Positions 56,314 through 64,000 of a DNA stretch of 64,000 nt are shown piece after piece (the stretch's first letter is position 1; each line of letters starts with the position of its first letter). The translations under genes were made by a program, and so were the position numbers. The stretch lies in assembly GCA_963697205.1 (NCBI GenBank), contig CAVONB010000007.1, positions 1-64,000 on the forward strand. Reading direction: 5' to 3'. The notes beneath the pieces are model-generated. The model made no database searches. It was not told where the DNA came from and saw only the letters and a program-made list of their open reading frames with translations. This DNA comes from CAVONB01 sp963697205. GTDB lineage: Bacteria; Pseudomonadota; Alphaproteobacteria; Rhizobiales; Hyphomicrobiaceae.

Positions 56314-57976
56314 GAGCCTGTGTGAAAACGCGAGCCGCTGATCGAAGCGTGCTATGATTCCCGCGTTACGAGCGGGGGCTCCCATGAAGCGCTTCATTGA
56401 AGGTCTGGATAGAAGCCAGACCACTCTCTTGCCTGACTGCATTGACGATTATGTCGACTCGGACAACCCAGTGCGCGCCGTCGACGCCTTCGTCGACATG
56501 CTGGATCTCGCGACGCTCGGCTTCGATGTCGAGCCCGAGGCGACAGGGCGGCCCGGCTATCATCCAGCGACGATGCTCAAGCTCTATGTCTACGGCTATC
56601 TCAACCAGATGCAGTCGTCGCGCCGACTTGAGCGTGAATGCGCTCGCAATCTTGAACTGATCTGGCTGATGGGCCGCTTGAAGCCCGACTTCAAGACGAT
56701 CGCTGATTTCCGGCGCGACAATGGCACCGCGATCCGCCGGGTCTGCCGCCAATTCGTCGCGCTCTGCCGCGACATCGATCTCCTGGATGCCAGCCTTGTC
56801 GCCATCGACGGTAGCAAGTTCAAGGCCGTCAATGCGAAAGCAAAGAGTTACACACGCGAGAAGCTCCGGCGGCGCCTGGGCGAGATCGATGCCGCAATCG
56901 ACCGGTACATGGGCGAACTCGATCGCGCCGATGAGGTCGTCGCAAAGACCGGCATGCAACCGGTCGAAGCGCGGCTGTCGCGGGTCTTGAAGAAGCTTGC
57001 GCACTACCGCAAGGAAGCTCGCCAACTACGCGCGATCGAGGAGCGCATGAATGCGACCGGTGAGACGCAAGTGTCGCTCACCGATCCCGACTGCCGGGCC
57101 ATGGCGACGACGAGCAAGCAGCCGCGCGTCGTCGGGTACAACGTGCAGAGCGCCGTTGAAACCAAGCACCATCTGATTGTCGCACACGAGGTGACGAACC
57201 ACGGCTACGACCGTGATGCGCTGTCGATGATGGCGCACAAGGCGCGCGACGCGATGGCAGGCGATACGATCGAAGCGATCGCCGATAAAGGCTACTACAA
57301 GGGCGAGGAGATCGTGGCGTGCGAGCAGGCTGGCATCGCCGTCACCGTCTCGAAGCCACACACGTCGAACGCAGCAGCCGTCGGCCGCTTCGACAAGGCT
57401 GACTTCGTCTATAATGCGGATAAAGACGCTTACGAATGCCCGGCCGGCAAATGGCTCGAATACCACTTCACCAACGAGGAAGCGGGCAAGACGCTTCGCA
57501 ACTACTGGACGAACGAGTGCCAGGCTTGCCCGGTGAAACACAGATGCACGACGGGCAAAGAGCGCCGTGTCAAACGCTGGGAGCACGAGGATATTCTGGA
57601 GCGCGTCCAGAAGCGGCTTGACGATGACCCCGCGAAGATCCCGCTGCGGAGCAAGACCGTCGAGCATCCCTTCGGCACGATCAAGGCCTGGATGGGCGCA
57701 ACGCACTTCAAGATGAAAACGATGAAGCACGTCGCGACCGAGATGGCACTGCACGTCCTCGCCTACAATCTGACGAGAGTGATAGCGATCCTCGGCGTTC
57801 CCCGGGCTCATCAAGGCGATGAGGGGATGAGTAGGGCGCAAATTTACGATGAGCGCGGCGCTCAGATCGCGCACCGGCGAGAGAGGGGTCTACGAGCGAC
57901 CCGATTTTGCCAGGTGGCCATCAGCAGCGGCACCATCACCAGTGTCTGCCGGAACAGCACGTTCTCACACAGCCTC
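56314..57976 (+). mobile_element. IS1182-family insertion sequence (about 1,663 bp)
   Basis: The left end GAGCCTGTGTGAAAACGCG (56314-56332) is matched by the reverse complement of 57958-57976 (GAGGCTGTGTGAGAACGTG), 16 of 19 positions. CGGA flanks both ends. A single transposase gene occupies most of the element. It lies 80 bp after the uvrC stop, so uvrC itself is not interrupted. Length and organisation fit the IS1182 family. Confidence 0.85.
56384..57830 (+). CDS. IS1182-family transposase (frameshift at the extreme C-terminus)
   Basis: A DDE transposase of about 480 residues. N-terminal MKRFIEGLDRSQTTLLPDCI, then GRPGYHPATMLKLYVYGYLN and the first catalytic region (DFKTIADFRRDN, LVAIDGSKFKAVNAK). 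GYNVQSAVETKHHLIVAHEV follows, then IADKGYYKGEEIVACEQAGI (second Asp) and a Cys-rich segment (YWTNECQACPVKHRCTTGKE). VEHPFGTIKAWMGATHFKMK carries the last catalytic Glu. At 57800-57803 a run of four C should be three. Corrected, the protein ends VPGLIKAMRG at the TGA 57828-57830; uncorrected, the frame runs on to 58267 into unrelated sequence. ATG 56384 follows GCGGGGG and starts the conserved N-terminus. Confidence 0.9.
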
Positions 57977-57980
57977 CGGA
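57977..57980. repeat. Right 4-bp target duplication of the IS1182 element
   Basis: CGGA directly after the right inverted repeat, identical to 56310-56313. Confidence 0.7.
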
Positions 57981-58257
57981 GGGAGCGGACATGGCCCGCG
58001 TCCTGGAGCGGCCCGGACCTGCACGTCGCGACACGGCAGAGATATCCCCTAAGCCGACCATCAGCGCTGCGATGCTATGGGCTTAAAAAGCGCTGTCCGC
58101 TCAGTTGCGTGCCCTTGATGCCGAACGCTATCGAGTTAGATGCTCCCACCACACATGGCTCGGCCAAACAGTTGTTTGAACATTTGACGCTTGTCAATGC
58201 AGGCGATGCCCAGCTGTCAACGGTTAGAGCTTGGTTGGCACCATCAAGGACACGGAA

Positions 58258-58989
58258 ATGCCGATGAGGCCCGTAAGCGAGGTTGCTCTTCGGATCGGAT
58301 TGGCGCTCGTATTGTTTGTGCTATGCGTGCAAATCATCGGCTTCTCGGCTGCGATGGCGAATACGCCACTATTCAGTTGTACCGAAGTGCGTGTTGATGT
58401 TTCAGCCGCGACACCTGCCGAGCAACGCTTAATCTGCGCTGGAGCCAGCAAAGCCATAAAGCTTCTGGCACGCTGCGGGGTTCAGCTTCACCGTCGCGTC
58501 GATATCATAGTGGTAGGCTCAGGCGATGTGCAATTTGATGGACACGTCTATGCTTATTTTGATCAGCAAGAAAAGATCATTCGGTTGGTGCGGGTGGCAG
58601 ACTTGTCCAGGATAATACCTCCAGATTCCCATTATGTTGTTCTGACTTTAGATGAGCTTTACGAAAGCATTGCGGTCCACGAAGTGAGTCATGCTGTGTT
58701 TCACCAAAACCTTCAAAAGTATCGAGTGCCGCTGACTGCCCATGAATACGTGGCATTCGCCATCCAGATCCAGGGAATGAATCCTGACGCGCGTGCGAGG
58801 CTTCTTCAATTCGAGCCGCGTAGATGGGCAAGAGACCTGAGCCAGTTCAGTGAGGTCCTTCTCATGATGGCTCGGAACCACTTCGCGGCATTGGCCTACG
58901 ACCATTTCATGCAGCCTGGGAACGGCTGCAATATCCTACAAGGTATCATCGCCGGGAAGGTGCAGTTCCCTGAGTATAGCGAGGAATGA
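58258..58989 (+). CDS. Predicted exported HExxH protein (putative zinc metallopeptidase)
   Basis: A 243-residue protein. The N-terminal MPMRPVSEVALRIGLALVLF and following VLCVQIIGFSAAMA form a signal peptide or anchor. The central region contains YESIAVHEVSHAVFHQNL, an HExxH motif preceded by a hydrophobic helix as in zincin peptidases; a third metal ligand cannot be assigned with certainty. Two or three Cys in the N-terminal half may form a disulphide. Coding GC is close to 50% by eye, clearly below the rest of the window, and the gene lies directly beyond an IS element, so recent acquisition is likely. The ATG at 58258 has AAGGA seven bases upstream. Function unknown; I recall such domains in uncharacterised DUF families. 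Confidence 0.7.
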   Translation: MPMRPVSEVALRIGLALVLFVLCVQIIGFSAAMANTPLFSCTEVRVDVSAATPAEQRLICAGASKAIKLLARCGVQLHRRVDIIVVGSGDVQFDGHVYAYFDQQEKIIRLVRVADLSRIIPPDSHYVVLTLDELYESIAVHEVSHAVFHQNLQKYRVPLTAHEYVAFAIQIQGMNPDARARLLQFEPRRWARDLSQFSEVLLMMARNHFAALAYDHFMQPGNGCNILQGIIAGKVQFPEYSEE

Positions 58990-59335
58990 CAAAGTAGAAG
59001 CTGTATCCGGGTGCCTATCGATGCGCGCTGGGGGGGCACGGGGCGAAGTTGAAGTTGTCTCGCGGTCGGCAGCAGTGCTCCAGCAACGGACATGGCTGTC
59101 GATAATGGCGGCCCCGATCATCCCATTCTAGCGGATGACGGCTTGAAATCAAACGACCATTGGAAATGCTGGTCCGGGGGCACGTCCCTGGTCGGAGTGC
59201 GCAAGAGGTGTAACCTCTCGCTGGCCGAAGGCCAACACCCCCCGTTCCCGCAAACCTGCCCCTCCCCACCACTGGTTGCGCCCTGCGCCGCCCCGCCCCT
59301 AAGCTCGCCGGCAAAACACATCCGGAGGACGCCCC
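58990..59335. other. Intergenic region, nothing recognised
   Basis: About 345 bp between the HExxH protein and the enolase-superfamily gene. A short inverted repeat AGAGGT-GTA-ACCTCT lies around 59204-59218 and could be a small operator or weak hairpin. No gene-like frame with a start signal was found. Confidence 0.3.
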
Positions 59336-60412
59336 ATGAAGATCACCGCCGTCAAGACCAGCGTACTGCGCGTGCCGAGCGAGCCGCCGGTGTCGTCGTA
59401 CTACCCGGCCGTCAAGTATGTCGTGACGCGGATCGAGACGGACGAGGGCATCGAGGGGCTTGGCTACACGATGCTGATGGGCGGCTTCGGCGCGGAGAGC
59501 GTCCACGCCTACCTGACCCACAACATCATCCCTCTGCTGATAGGCGAGAATCCTCTGATGGTCGGGCAGCTCTGGCAGAAGATGTACGAGAACGACCGGG
59601 GGCTGAGGAAGAAGGGCATCCCGGTCTATGCCATGAGCGCGATCGACATCGGACTGTGGGACATCATCGGCAAGGCCGCCAACAGACCGATCTGGCAGCT
59701 GTTCGGCGCACATGGGGAAAGCTGCCCGGTCTACGGATCGGGCGGGTTCCTGTCCTATACGGTGGATGAGATCGTGAAAGAGGCGCAAGGCTTCTACGAG
59801 CAGGGCGTGCGCCACTACAAGTTCAAGCTCGGCCGACCCGATGTGATGGAGAACGTGCGGCGCGTGCGCGAGGTGAAAAAGGCGCTGGGCGACAAGATGG
59901 CGATCCTGGTCGACGCCAACCAGCGCTGGGACGTGGCGACCAACATCCGCGTCGGACGCATGCTCGAAGACTGCGATATCTACTGGTATGAGGAACCGGT
60001 GCTGGCGGACAACATCGCCCAGTGCGCGGAGGTCGCGCGCGCAATCTCGATACCGGTGGCGACGGGCGAGAACGAATACACGCGCTACGGCTTCCGCGAT
60101 CTCGTCGAGGCGAAGGCGGCGCAGTTCCTCAATCCCGACATCCACCGCTGCGGCGGCTTCTCGGAGATGCTGAAGATCGCGCACCATGCGGCGGCCTACG
60201 ACATCCAGATCGCGCCGCATCTGGTGCCGGAATTGTCGATCAGCGTGCTGGTGGCGATCCCCAACGCCTCGCTGGTGGAGGTGCTCGCCGGCAGCCCCGA
60301 GGGGTTGTGGCGCGATCCCGTGGAGATCGAGAACGGCCGGCTGGCGCCACCCAAGGGCGCGGGGCACGGAATGGCGTTCAGCACGGATGCCTTGAAGCGC
60401 TACGCGGAGTAG
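59336..60412 (+). CDS. Mandelate racemase/muconate lactonizing enzyme family protein
   Basis: A 358-residue enolase-superfamily member. N-terminal capping domain (MKITAVKTSVLRVPSEPPVS, GGFGAESVHAYLTHNIIPLL), then the barrel. HYKFKLG holds the Lys at the end of strand 2. Metal ligands are in AILVDANQRWD, IYWYEEPV and PVATGENEYTR. IAPHLVPELSI carries the His near the last strands. It should abstract a proton alpha to a carboxylate and could be an acid-sugar dehydratase, racemase or cycloisomerase; the exact substrate cannot be read. It is followed 61 bp later by a BenE-like transporter, perhaps for a related organic acid. Start ATG 59336 after GGAGG at good spacing. Confidence 0.9.
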   Translation: MKITAVKTSVLRVPSEPPVSSYYPAVKYVVTRIETDEGIEGLGYTMLMGGFGAESVHAYLTHNIIPLLIGENPLMVGQLWQKMYENDRGLRKKGIPVYAMSAIDIGLWDIIGKAANRPIWQLFGAHGESCPVYGSGGFLSYTVDEIVKEAQGFYEQGVRHYKFKLGRPDVMENVRRVREVKKALGDKMAILVDANQRWDVATNIRVGRMLEDCDIYWYEEPVLADNIAQCAEVARAISIPVATGENEYTRYGFRDLVEAKAAQFLNPDIHRCGGFSEMLKIAHHAAAYDIQIAPHLVPELSISVLVAIPNASLVEVLAGSPEGLWRDPVEIENGRLAPPKGAGHGMAFSTDALKRYAE

Positions 60413-60473
60413 CGTATCGGCGATCGATCCGCCTCGCTTCGCAGCATCCCGACACGTCCGGCCCTGGAACTCC

Positions 60474-61697
60474 ATGCCCCTGGAACGCCCCGAAATGCGG
60501 CCGGCCGGTCCGATCGGCCTGCTGCGCGACCTCTCCGTCACGACGTTCGCCAACGGATTCATCGGCTTCATCTTCGCCGCGTCCGGGCCACTCGCCGTCA
60601 TCCTGGCTGTCGCCAGTCGCGGGGGCTTGAGCGAGGCGCAGATCGCGTCGTGGATCTTCGGGGCGTTCGGCGTCAACGGGTTGCTGAGCGTCGTGTTCTG
60701 CCTCGTCTACCGGCAGCCGCTGGCGTTCTTCTGGACCATTCCCGGCACGGTACTGCTGGGGCCGGCCATGACGCACCTGACATGGTCGGAGATCGTCGGC
60801 GCGATGCTGGCGACGGGGCTCTTCATGCTGGTGCTGGGCCTGTCGGGGATCGTGCGCCGGGCGATGGAGGCGATCCCGATGCCGATCGTGATGGGCATGG
60901 TGGCGGGCGTGTTCCTGCAGTTCGGTCTCGACTGGGTCAAGGCGTTCCAGACCGACATCCGGCTGGCGCTCCCTATGACGGCAGTGTGGCTGCTGCTGAC
61001 GGCGCTGCCGCGGATCGGCCGGTTCGTGCCGCCGCTGATCGGGGCGCTGATCGTGGGCATCGTGATGGCAGTGGCGACGGGCACTTTTGCGCCGGTCGCG
61101 GGCAGCGAGCGCGTCCTCGTCGCGCCGGAGTTGGTGGTGCCCGTTCTGTCGTGGCGGGCGCTCGCGGAGCTGGTGCTGCCGCTCGCGGTGACCGTGCTGG
61201 CGGCGCAGAACGCGCAGGGCATCGCGATCGTCACGGCGGCCGGCCATCGTCCGCCGATCAATGCGATCACCGTGGCGTGTGGGGCGGTGTCGATGGTGAC
61301 CGCGATGATCGGCTCGGTGTCGACCTGCCTGACGGGGCCGACCAATGCGATCCTGACGTCGGCGGGCGCGCGCGAGCGGCAGTATACCGGTGGCGTGGTG
61401 GTCGGACTCTTTGCGATCGCGTTCGGGCTGGTGTCGCCGCTGGTGACGCGCGTGATGCTGGCCACGCCGACGGCGTTCATCGCCACGCTGGCCGGACTTG
61501 CCATGCTGCGGGTGCTGCTGGCGGCGTTTTCCGGTGCGTTCAAGGGGGCGTTCGGGACAGGCGCGCTGGTGTGCTTCCTCGTCACGGTGTCGGGGCTTGC
61601 GATCTTCAACATCGGCGCGCCGTTCTGGGGGCTGGTGTTCGGCTATCTGGTGTCGCGGCTCGTGGAGGCGCGGGACTTCGAGACCGGTGCGCGATGA
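60474..61697 (+). CDS. BenE-family (benzoate/H+ symporter-like) membrane transporter
   Basis: A 407-residue protein with about twelve membrane helices. N-terminal LLRDLSVTTFANGFIGFIFA, then IASWIFGAFGVNGLLSVVFC, RQPLAFFWTIPGTVLLGPAM, MPIVMGMVAGVFLQFGLDWV, VLAAQNAQGIAIVTAAGHRP and SVSTCLTGPTNAILTSAGAR are characteristic of BenE transporters. It probably imports an aromatic or other organic acid by proton symport; the upstream enolase-superfamily gene may act on the same compound. The ATG at 60474 is used. Confidence 0.88.
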   Translation: MPLERPEMRPAGPIGLLRDLSVTTFANGFIGFIFAASGPLAVILAVASRGGLSEAQIASWIFGAFGVNGLLSVVFCLVYRQPLAFFWTIPGTVLLGPAMTHLTWSEIVGAMLATGLFMLVLGLSGIVRRAMEAIPMPIVMGMVAGVFLQFGLDWVKAFQTDIRLALPMTAVWLLLTALPRIGRFVPPLIGALIVGIVMAVATGTFAPVAGSERVLVAPELVVPVLSWRALAELVLPLAVTVLAAQNAQGIAIVTAAGHRPPINAITVACGAVSMVTAMIGSVSTCLTGPTNAILTSAGARERQYTGGVVVGLFAIAFGLVSPLVTRVMLATPTAFIATLAGLAMLRVLLAAFSGAFKGAFGTGALVCFLVTVSGLAIFNIGAPFWGLVFGYLVSRLVEARDFETGAR

Positions 61698-61785
61698 TTG
61701 GGCGCGCGTGGTGCCCCGGGGTGGAGCGCGCGCGCGCGATGCGCTACACCGCGCATGAAGCAAACCGAGACACAGCGAGGACGAC

Positions 61786-62439
61786 ATGCCGACCGAGACC
61801 GAACGGACGCTGGCGATCGGCGTAATCCCGGTGACACCGTTTCAGCAGAACTGCTCGATCTTGTGGGACCAGGCGAGCAAGGTGGGGGCGGTCGTCGATC
61901 CCGGCGGCAGCGTCGACCAGATCGCGGCGACGGTGGCCAAGGAAGGCCTGACGATCGAGAAGATCCTGCTGACGCACGGGCATATCGACCATGCGGCGGG
62001 GGCGGCGGAACTCAAGGAGGCACTCGGTGGCATCCCGATCGAGGGGCCGCACCAGGCGGACAAGTTCCTGATGGATAATCTGCAGGCGCAGGGCGCCAGC
62101 ATGGGCATTGCCGGCCGCAACGTGGCGTCGGATCGCTGGCTGGACGACGGCGACACGGTCACGGTCGCGGGCCATGTGTTCGATGTGCGTCATTGCCCCG
62201 GGCATTCGCCGGGCTCGGTCGTCTACATCAATCAGGCGCAGCGCTTCATCCTGATGGGGGACGTGCTGTTCAAGGGCTCGATCGGGCGCACGGATTTCCC
62301 GTACGGCGACCATGCGGCGCTGATCGCGGCGATCAAGGCCAAGCTCCTAGTGCTCGACGATGCGTTCGCGTTCCTGCCTGGCCACGGGCCGATGAGCACG
62401 ATCGGAGACGAGCGCACGACGAACCCATTCCTGGTTTAG
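61786..62439 (+). CDS. Metallo-beta-lactamase-fold hydrolase (glyoxalase II-like)
   Basis: A 217-residue enzyme with the dinuclear metal site: ILLTHGHIDHAAGAAELKEA (HxHxDH), HCPGHSPGSVVYI, LMGDVLFKGSIGRTDFPYGD (bridging Asp) and FLPGHGPMSTIGDERTTNPF (last His). The GR-T/D-F and NPF patterns resemble YcbL-type small glyoxalase II enzymes acting on thioesters such as S-lactoylglutathione. GAGG lies six bases before the ATG at 61786. Its gene converges with the next small secreted protein. Confidence 0.92.
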   Translation: MPTETERTLAIGVIPVTPFQQNCSILWDQASKVGAVVDPGGSVDQIAATVAKEGLTIEKILLTHGHIDHAAGAAELKEALGGIPIEGPHQADKFLMDNLQAQGASMGIAGRNVASDRWLDDGDTVTVAGHVFDVRHCPGHSPGSVVYINQAQRFILMGDVLFKGSIGRTDFPYGDHAALIAAIKAKLLVLDDAFAFLPGHGPMSTIGDERTTNPFLV

Positions 62440-62494
62440 GCGGGGACAGGCACAAGTGCGCGGTCCGTGCGGGAGGGACGGGCGCTGCGGCGCC

Positions 62495-62899
62495 TCAGAA
62501 GCGGCGCTCCCAGTGGAAGTAGCCGGGGCCGCCGTCCAGGGCGTCGCGTCCCATCGTCTCGAACACGTCGAGAGACTGGAGGCGCAACGTCTCCGAGCAG
62601 TTGTTGCGCACGCAGTCAACCCAGGTGCCGCCGGGAAGTCGAACCTGCCAGCCCCATTTGCCGCGACGGACGGGGCCCGATGCCGTGCCGTGCCCCCAGC
62701 GGCTCTCCGCGGTGACGTATCCGGCATAAGGCGAGGTTCTGCGGCCCGCGGCCTCGGCAGCCGTGGAGGCGAACAGCACTGTGCCGGCGAGGCTGCAGAC
62801 GAGGGCGAGTGCGAGGCCGCCGGCAAGGCTGGCGCGCGCGGCGCGCATGGACATGCGCGAGTCGGGGCCGATGCCGGCGAGAGCCTGGATCTTTGGCAT
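62495..62899 (-). CDS. Small secreted protein of unknown function
   Basis: A 134-residue protein. The n-region (MPKIQALAGIGPDSRMSMRA) is followed by SLAGGLALALVCSLAGTVLF and a cleavage site after ATAAEAA-like residues. The mature part is short, Trp/Gly-rich and has two Cys (WVDCVRNNCSETLRLQSLD), probably one disulphide, and ends GGPGYFHWERRF. I recall similar uncharacterised secreted proteins in Rhizobiales. The start at 62899 was chosen because the signal peptide begins there; a later ATG (M16 or M18) would also give a signal peptide. Confidence 0.7.
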   Translation of the reverse strand: MPKIQALAGIGPDSRMSMRAARASLAGGLALALVCSLAGTVLFASTAAEAAGRRTSPYAGYVTAESRWGHGTASGPVRRGKWGWQVRLPGGTWVDCVRNNCSETLRLQSLDVFETMGRDALDGGPGYFHWERRF

Positions 62900-63111
62900 G
62901 GTTGTGGCGTCCTCGAAGTCTTCCTCGACGTCTGGGCATCCGGGATGTGTGGGCATCCAGGACGCAGGGAGCCCGCCGACAGGCCGCCGTTCGCGGTGTC
63001 TGCGAACCGATTTGAACGCTCGATACCACGAATACAGGGGCCAAAGAACGACCGCGGCGGCCGGCATGTGCGGATTGCCACGGGGTGTGGCCGGGCGAAC
63101 AGCCTGCCGGC
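62900..63111. other. Short intergenic region
   Basis: About 210 bp between two small secreted protein genes on the same strand. Nothing specific is visible; it probably carries the promoter of the downstream gene. Confidence 0.3.
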
Positions 63112-63600
63112 TCAACTGCTGCGGGCGAGGTCGATGTCCACGCGCTTCAGCCCGCTGCCCTGGGTCGAGATGCCGACCGACTGGCTCGACCCGCGGGTCG
63201 CCACCGACATCGACGCCGTGAGGCCGCCTCCGATGACGGACAGGTTGATGTTGGAGGCGCTGACACGGCCGGTGACTTGGCCGGTGGCGTTGAACGTGCG
63301 CTCCTCCCAGCTGCCGGAGACGTCGCCGCCGTTCGACTGAAGCTGGGAACGCAACTCGATCCGATAGCTTGCCGAGGCGCAGCGGATCGCCATGCCCAGC
63401 CCCACGCCGCCGTCCTTGGGCGTGTAGTAGGCATTGCACTTGATCCGCTCGGTGGCACCGCTGTCTAGCTGGATGCGCCCGCTGCCCGACCACGTGCCGG
63501 AGAACGGGCTGAACGGGCCGTCCGCGTTAGCGGTCGCGCCGGGAATGGCTGCAATGGCCAGCAAGGCGGCAAATGCCACCGTGAGTCGATACGAGGTCAT
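63112..63600 (-). CDS. Secreted beta-rich protein, uncharacterised rhizobial type
   Basis: A 162-residue protein with signal peptide (RLTVAFAALLAIAAIPGATA, cleavage after NA or DG). The mature part begins PFSPFSGTWSGSGRIQLDSG and then TERIKCNAYYTP and IRCASASYRIELRSQLQ, a lipocalin-like or THAP-like barrel of alternating strands with two Cys. It ends KRVDIDLARSS. Such proteins are widespread as hypothetical proteins in Rhizobiales. The start at 63600 is the only one that includes the full signal peptide. Confidence 0.78.
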   Translation of the reverse strand: MTSYRLTVAFAALLAIAAIPGATANADGPFSPFSGTWSGSGRIQLDSGATERIKCNAYYTPKDGGVGLGMAIRCASASYRIELRSQLQSNGGDVSGSWEERTFNATGQVTGRVSASNINLSVIGGGLTASMSVATRGSSQSVGISTQGSGLKRVDIDLARSS

Positions 63601-63789
63601 GGGCCTCCCTCATGCATCGCACGCATACCACACGGGGCCGGCACCATACCCCAGGTGCACTGATTTGACGATGCCCGACTTGCGCTTCACGCAAGATGGC
63701 GTGGCACAAATACTCATGCGGAGCTGAAGCGACCGTTCGCAGCCCGTCGAGCAAGGGTTGGCACACGCAACAGAGGCGCGCGCTGGCGT
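63601..63789. other. Short intergenic region
   Basis: About 190 bp between the secreted protein start and the stop of the cytochrome-like gene. Promoter elements for the gene at 63600 are expected here but none stands out. Confidence 0.3.
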
Positions 63790-64000
63790 CTACGGCGCAG
63801 TGGATTCGAGCTGGCGGCGCAACATTGCGAGGATGATGTCGCGCTGGCGCGGGTCGAGGCGGCCGTGTCCGCTCATGAATGCCGCGATGTCACGACCCGA
63901 ATAGCGACCGACCAGCGCATCGTCGCGCACGATCAGGTGTGAGCGAGCGAGGACCACCGCGCGGTCGTGGCAGCCCAGGCACTTGTCCTGATAGAGCCAG
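63790..64000 (-). CDS. C-terminal part of a cytochrome c-like protein
   Basis: The last 69 codons of a gene that enters from beyond the window. Just inside the edge is DKCLGCHDRAVVLARSH, with a CxxCH haem-binding motif, followed by VGRYSGRDIAAFMSGHGRLD and a helix to the stop (ILAMLRRQLESTAP). The distal Met ligand may be the one in AAFMSGH. It is probably a periplasmic class I-type cytochrome or the haem domain of a larger protein. Confidence 0.75.
   Translation of the reverse strand, partial: WLYQDKCLGCHDRAVVLARSHLIVRDDALVGRYSGRDIAAFMSGHGRLDPRQRDIILAMLRRQLESTAP

Overview
The window looks like a chromosomal segment of a high-GC alphaproteobacterium, most likely Hyphomicrobiales (Rhizobiales). 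This rests on the alaS-recA-uvrC neighbourhood, rhizobial-style ExoF/GumC exopolysaccharide genes, orphan Tad-type proteins and several small secreted proteins of a rhizobial kind. No rRNA, tRNA, CRISPR array or phage structural gene was recognised.

Layout. 1-8.7 kb is a patchwork: a partial membrane protein, a multiply frameshifted membrane protein gene, a frameshifted von Willebrand/TadG-like protein, an intact IS1595-family element with 8-bp target duplications, a small secreted cysteine protein, an intact TadE/G-like protein and a PcfJ-like fragment. 8.9-19.6 kb is one giant minus-strand gene of about 3,580 codons, interrupted by one frameshift. It encodes a modular surface or secreted protein (Calx-beta, glucose/sorbosone-dehydrogenase-like propeller, lectin-like, cadherin, RTX repeats, six identical 178-residue Ig-like units, then cadherin-like and jelly-roll-like modules). 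20.4-38.8 kb is an exopolysaccharide locus. It has a LuxR-type regulator and a long minus-strand operon of overlapping genes (outer-membrane export protein, chain-length protein, epimerase, two glycosyltransferases, an oxidoreductase-epimerase fusion, flippase, beta-helix protein). Divergent to it are WecG-type transferase, lipid-carrier sugar phosphotransferase, UDP-xylose synthase, gmd and fcl. 39.0-47.5 kb is a second minus-strand glycan cluster: acyltransferase, GT-C enzyme, GtrA, HAD-UbiA fusion, Wzy/ligase, SDR and DegT aminotransferase. 47.8-56.2 kb is housekeeping (alaS, recA, uvrC). An IS1182-family element sits just after uvrC. The rest holds a lower-GC HExxH protein, an enolase-superfamily enzyme, a BenE-like transporter, a metallo-beta-lactamase-fold hydrolase, two small secreted proteins and the C-terminus of a cytochrome c-like protein.

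How the parts may work together. The 20-47 kb genes can be read as one surface-glycan programme. GDP-fucose and UDP-xylose are made by gmd/fcl and the decarboxylase. The first sugar is loaded on the lipid carrier by the phosphotransferase and extended by the GT4 and WecG enzymes. The Wzx-like protein flips the product, the Wzy/ligase-like protein polymerises or ligates it, and the GumC/ExoF pair exports it. The giant RTX/lectin/Ig protein next door would be a natural matrix partner. These are inferences from gene order and families.

Caveat. At least eight otherwise well-preserved genes are broken by single-base indels, many in short G/C runs, while an array of six identical 534-bp repeats is resolved. 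This fits residual indel errors in a long-read assembly at least as well as pseudogenisation, so frameshifted genes are given here as whole genes with the break marked.
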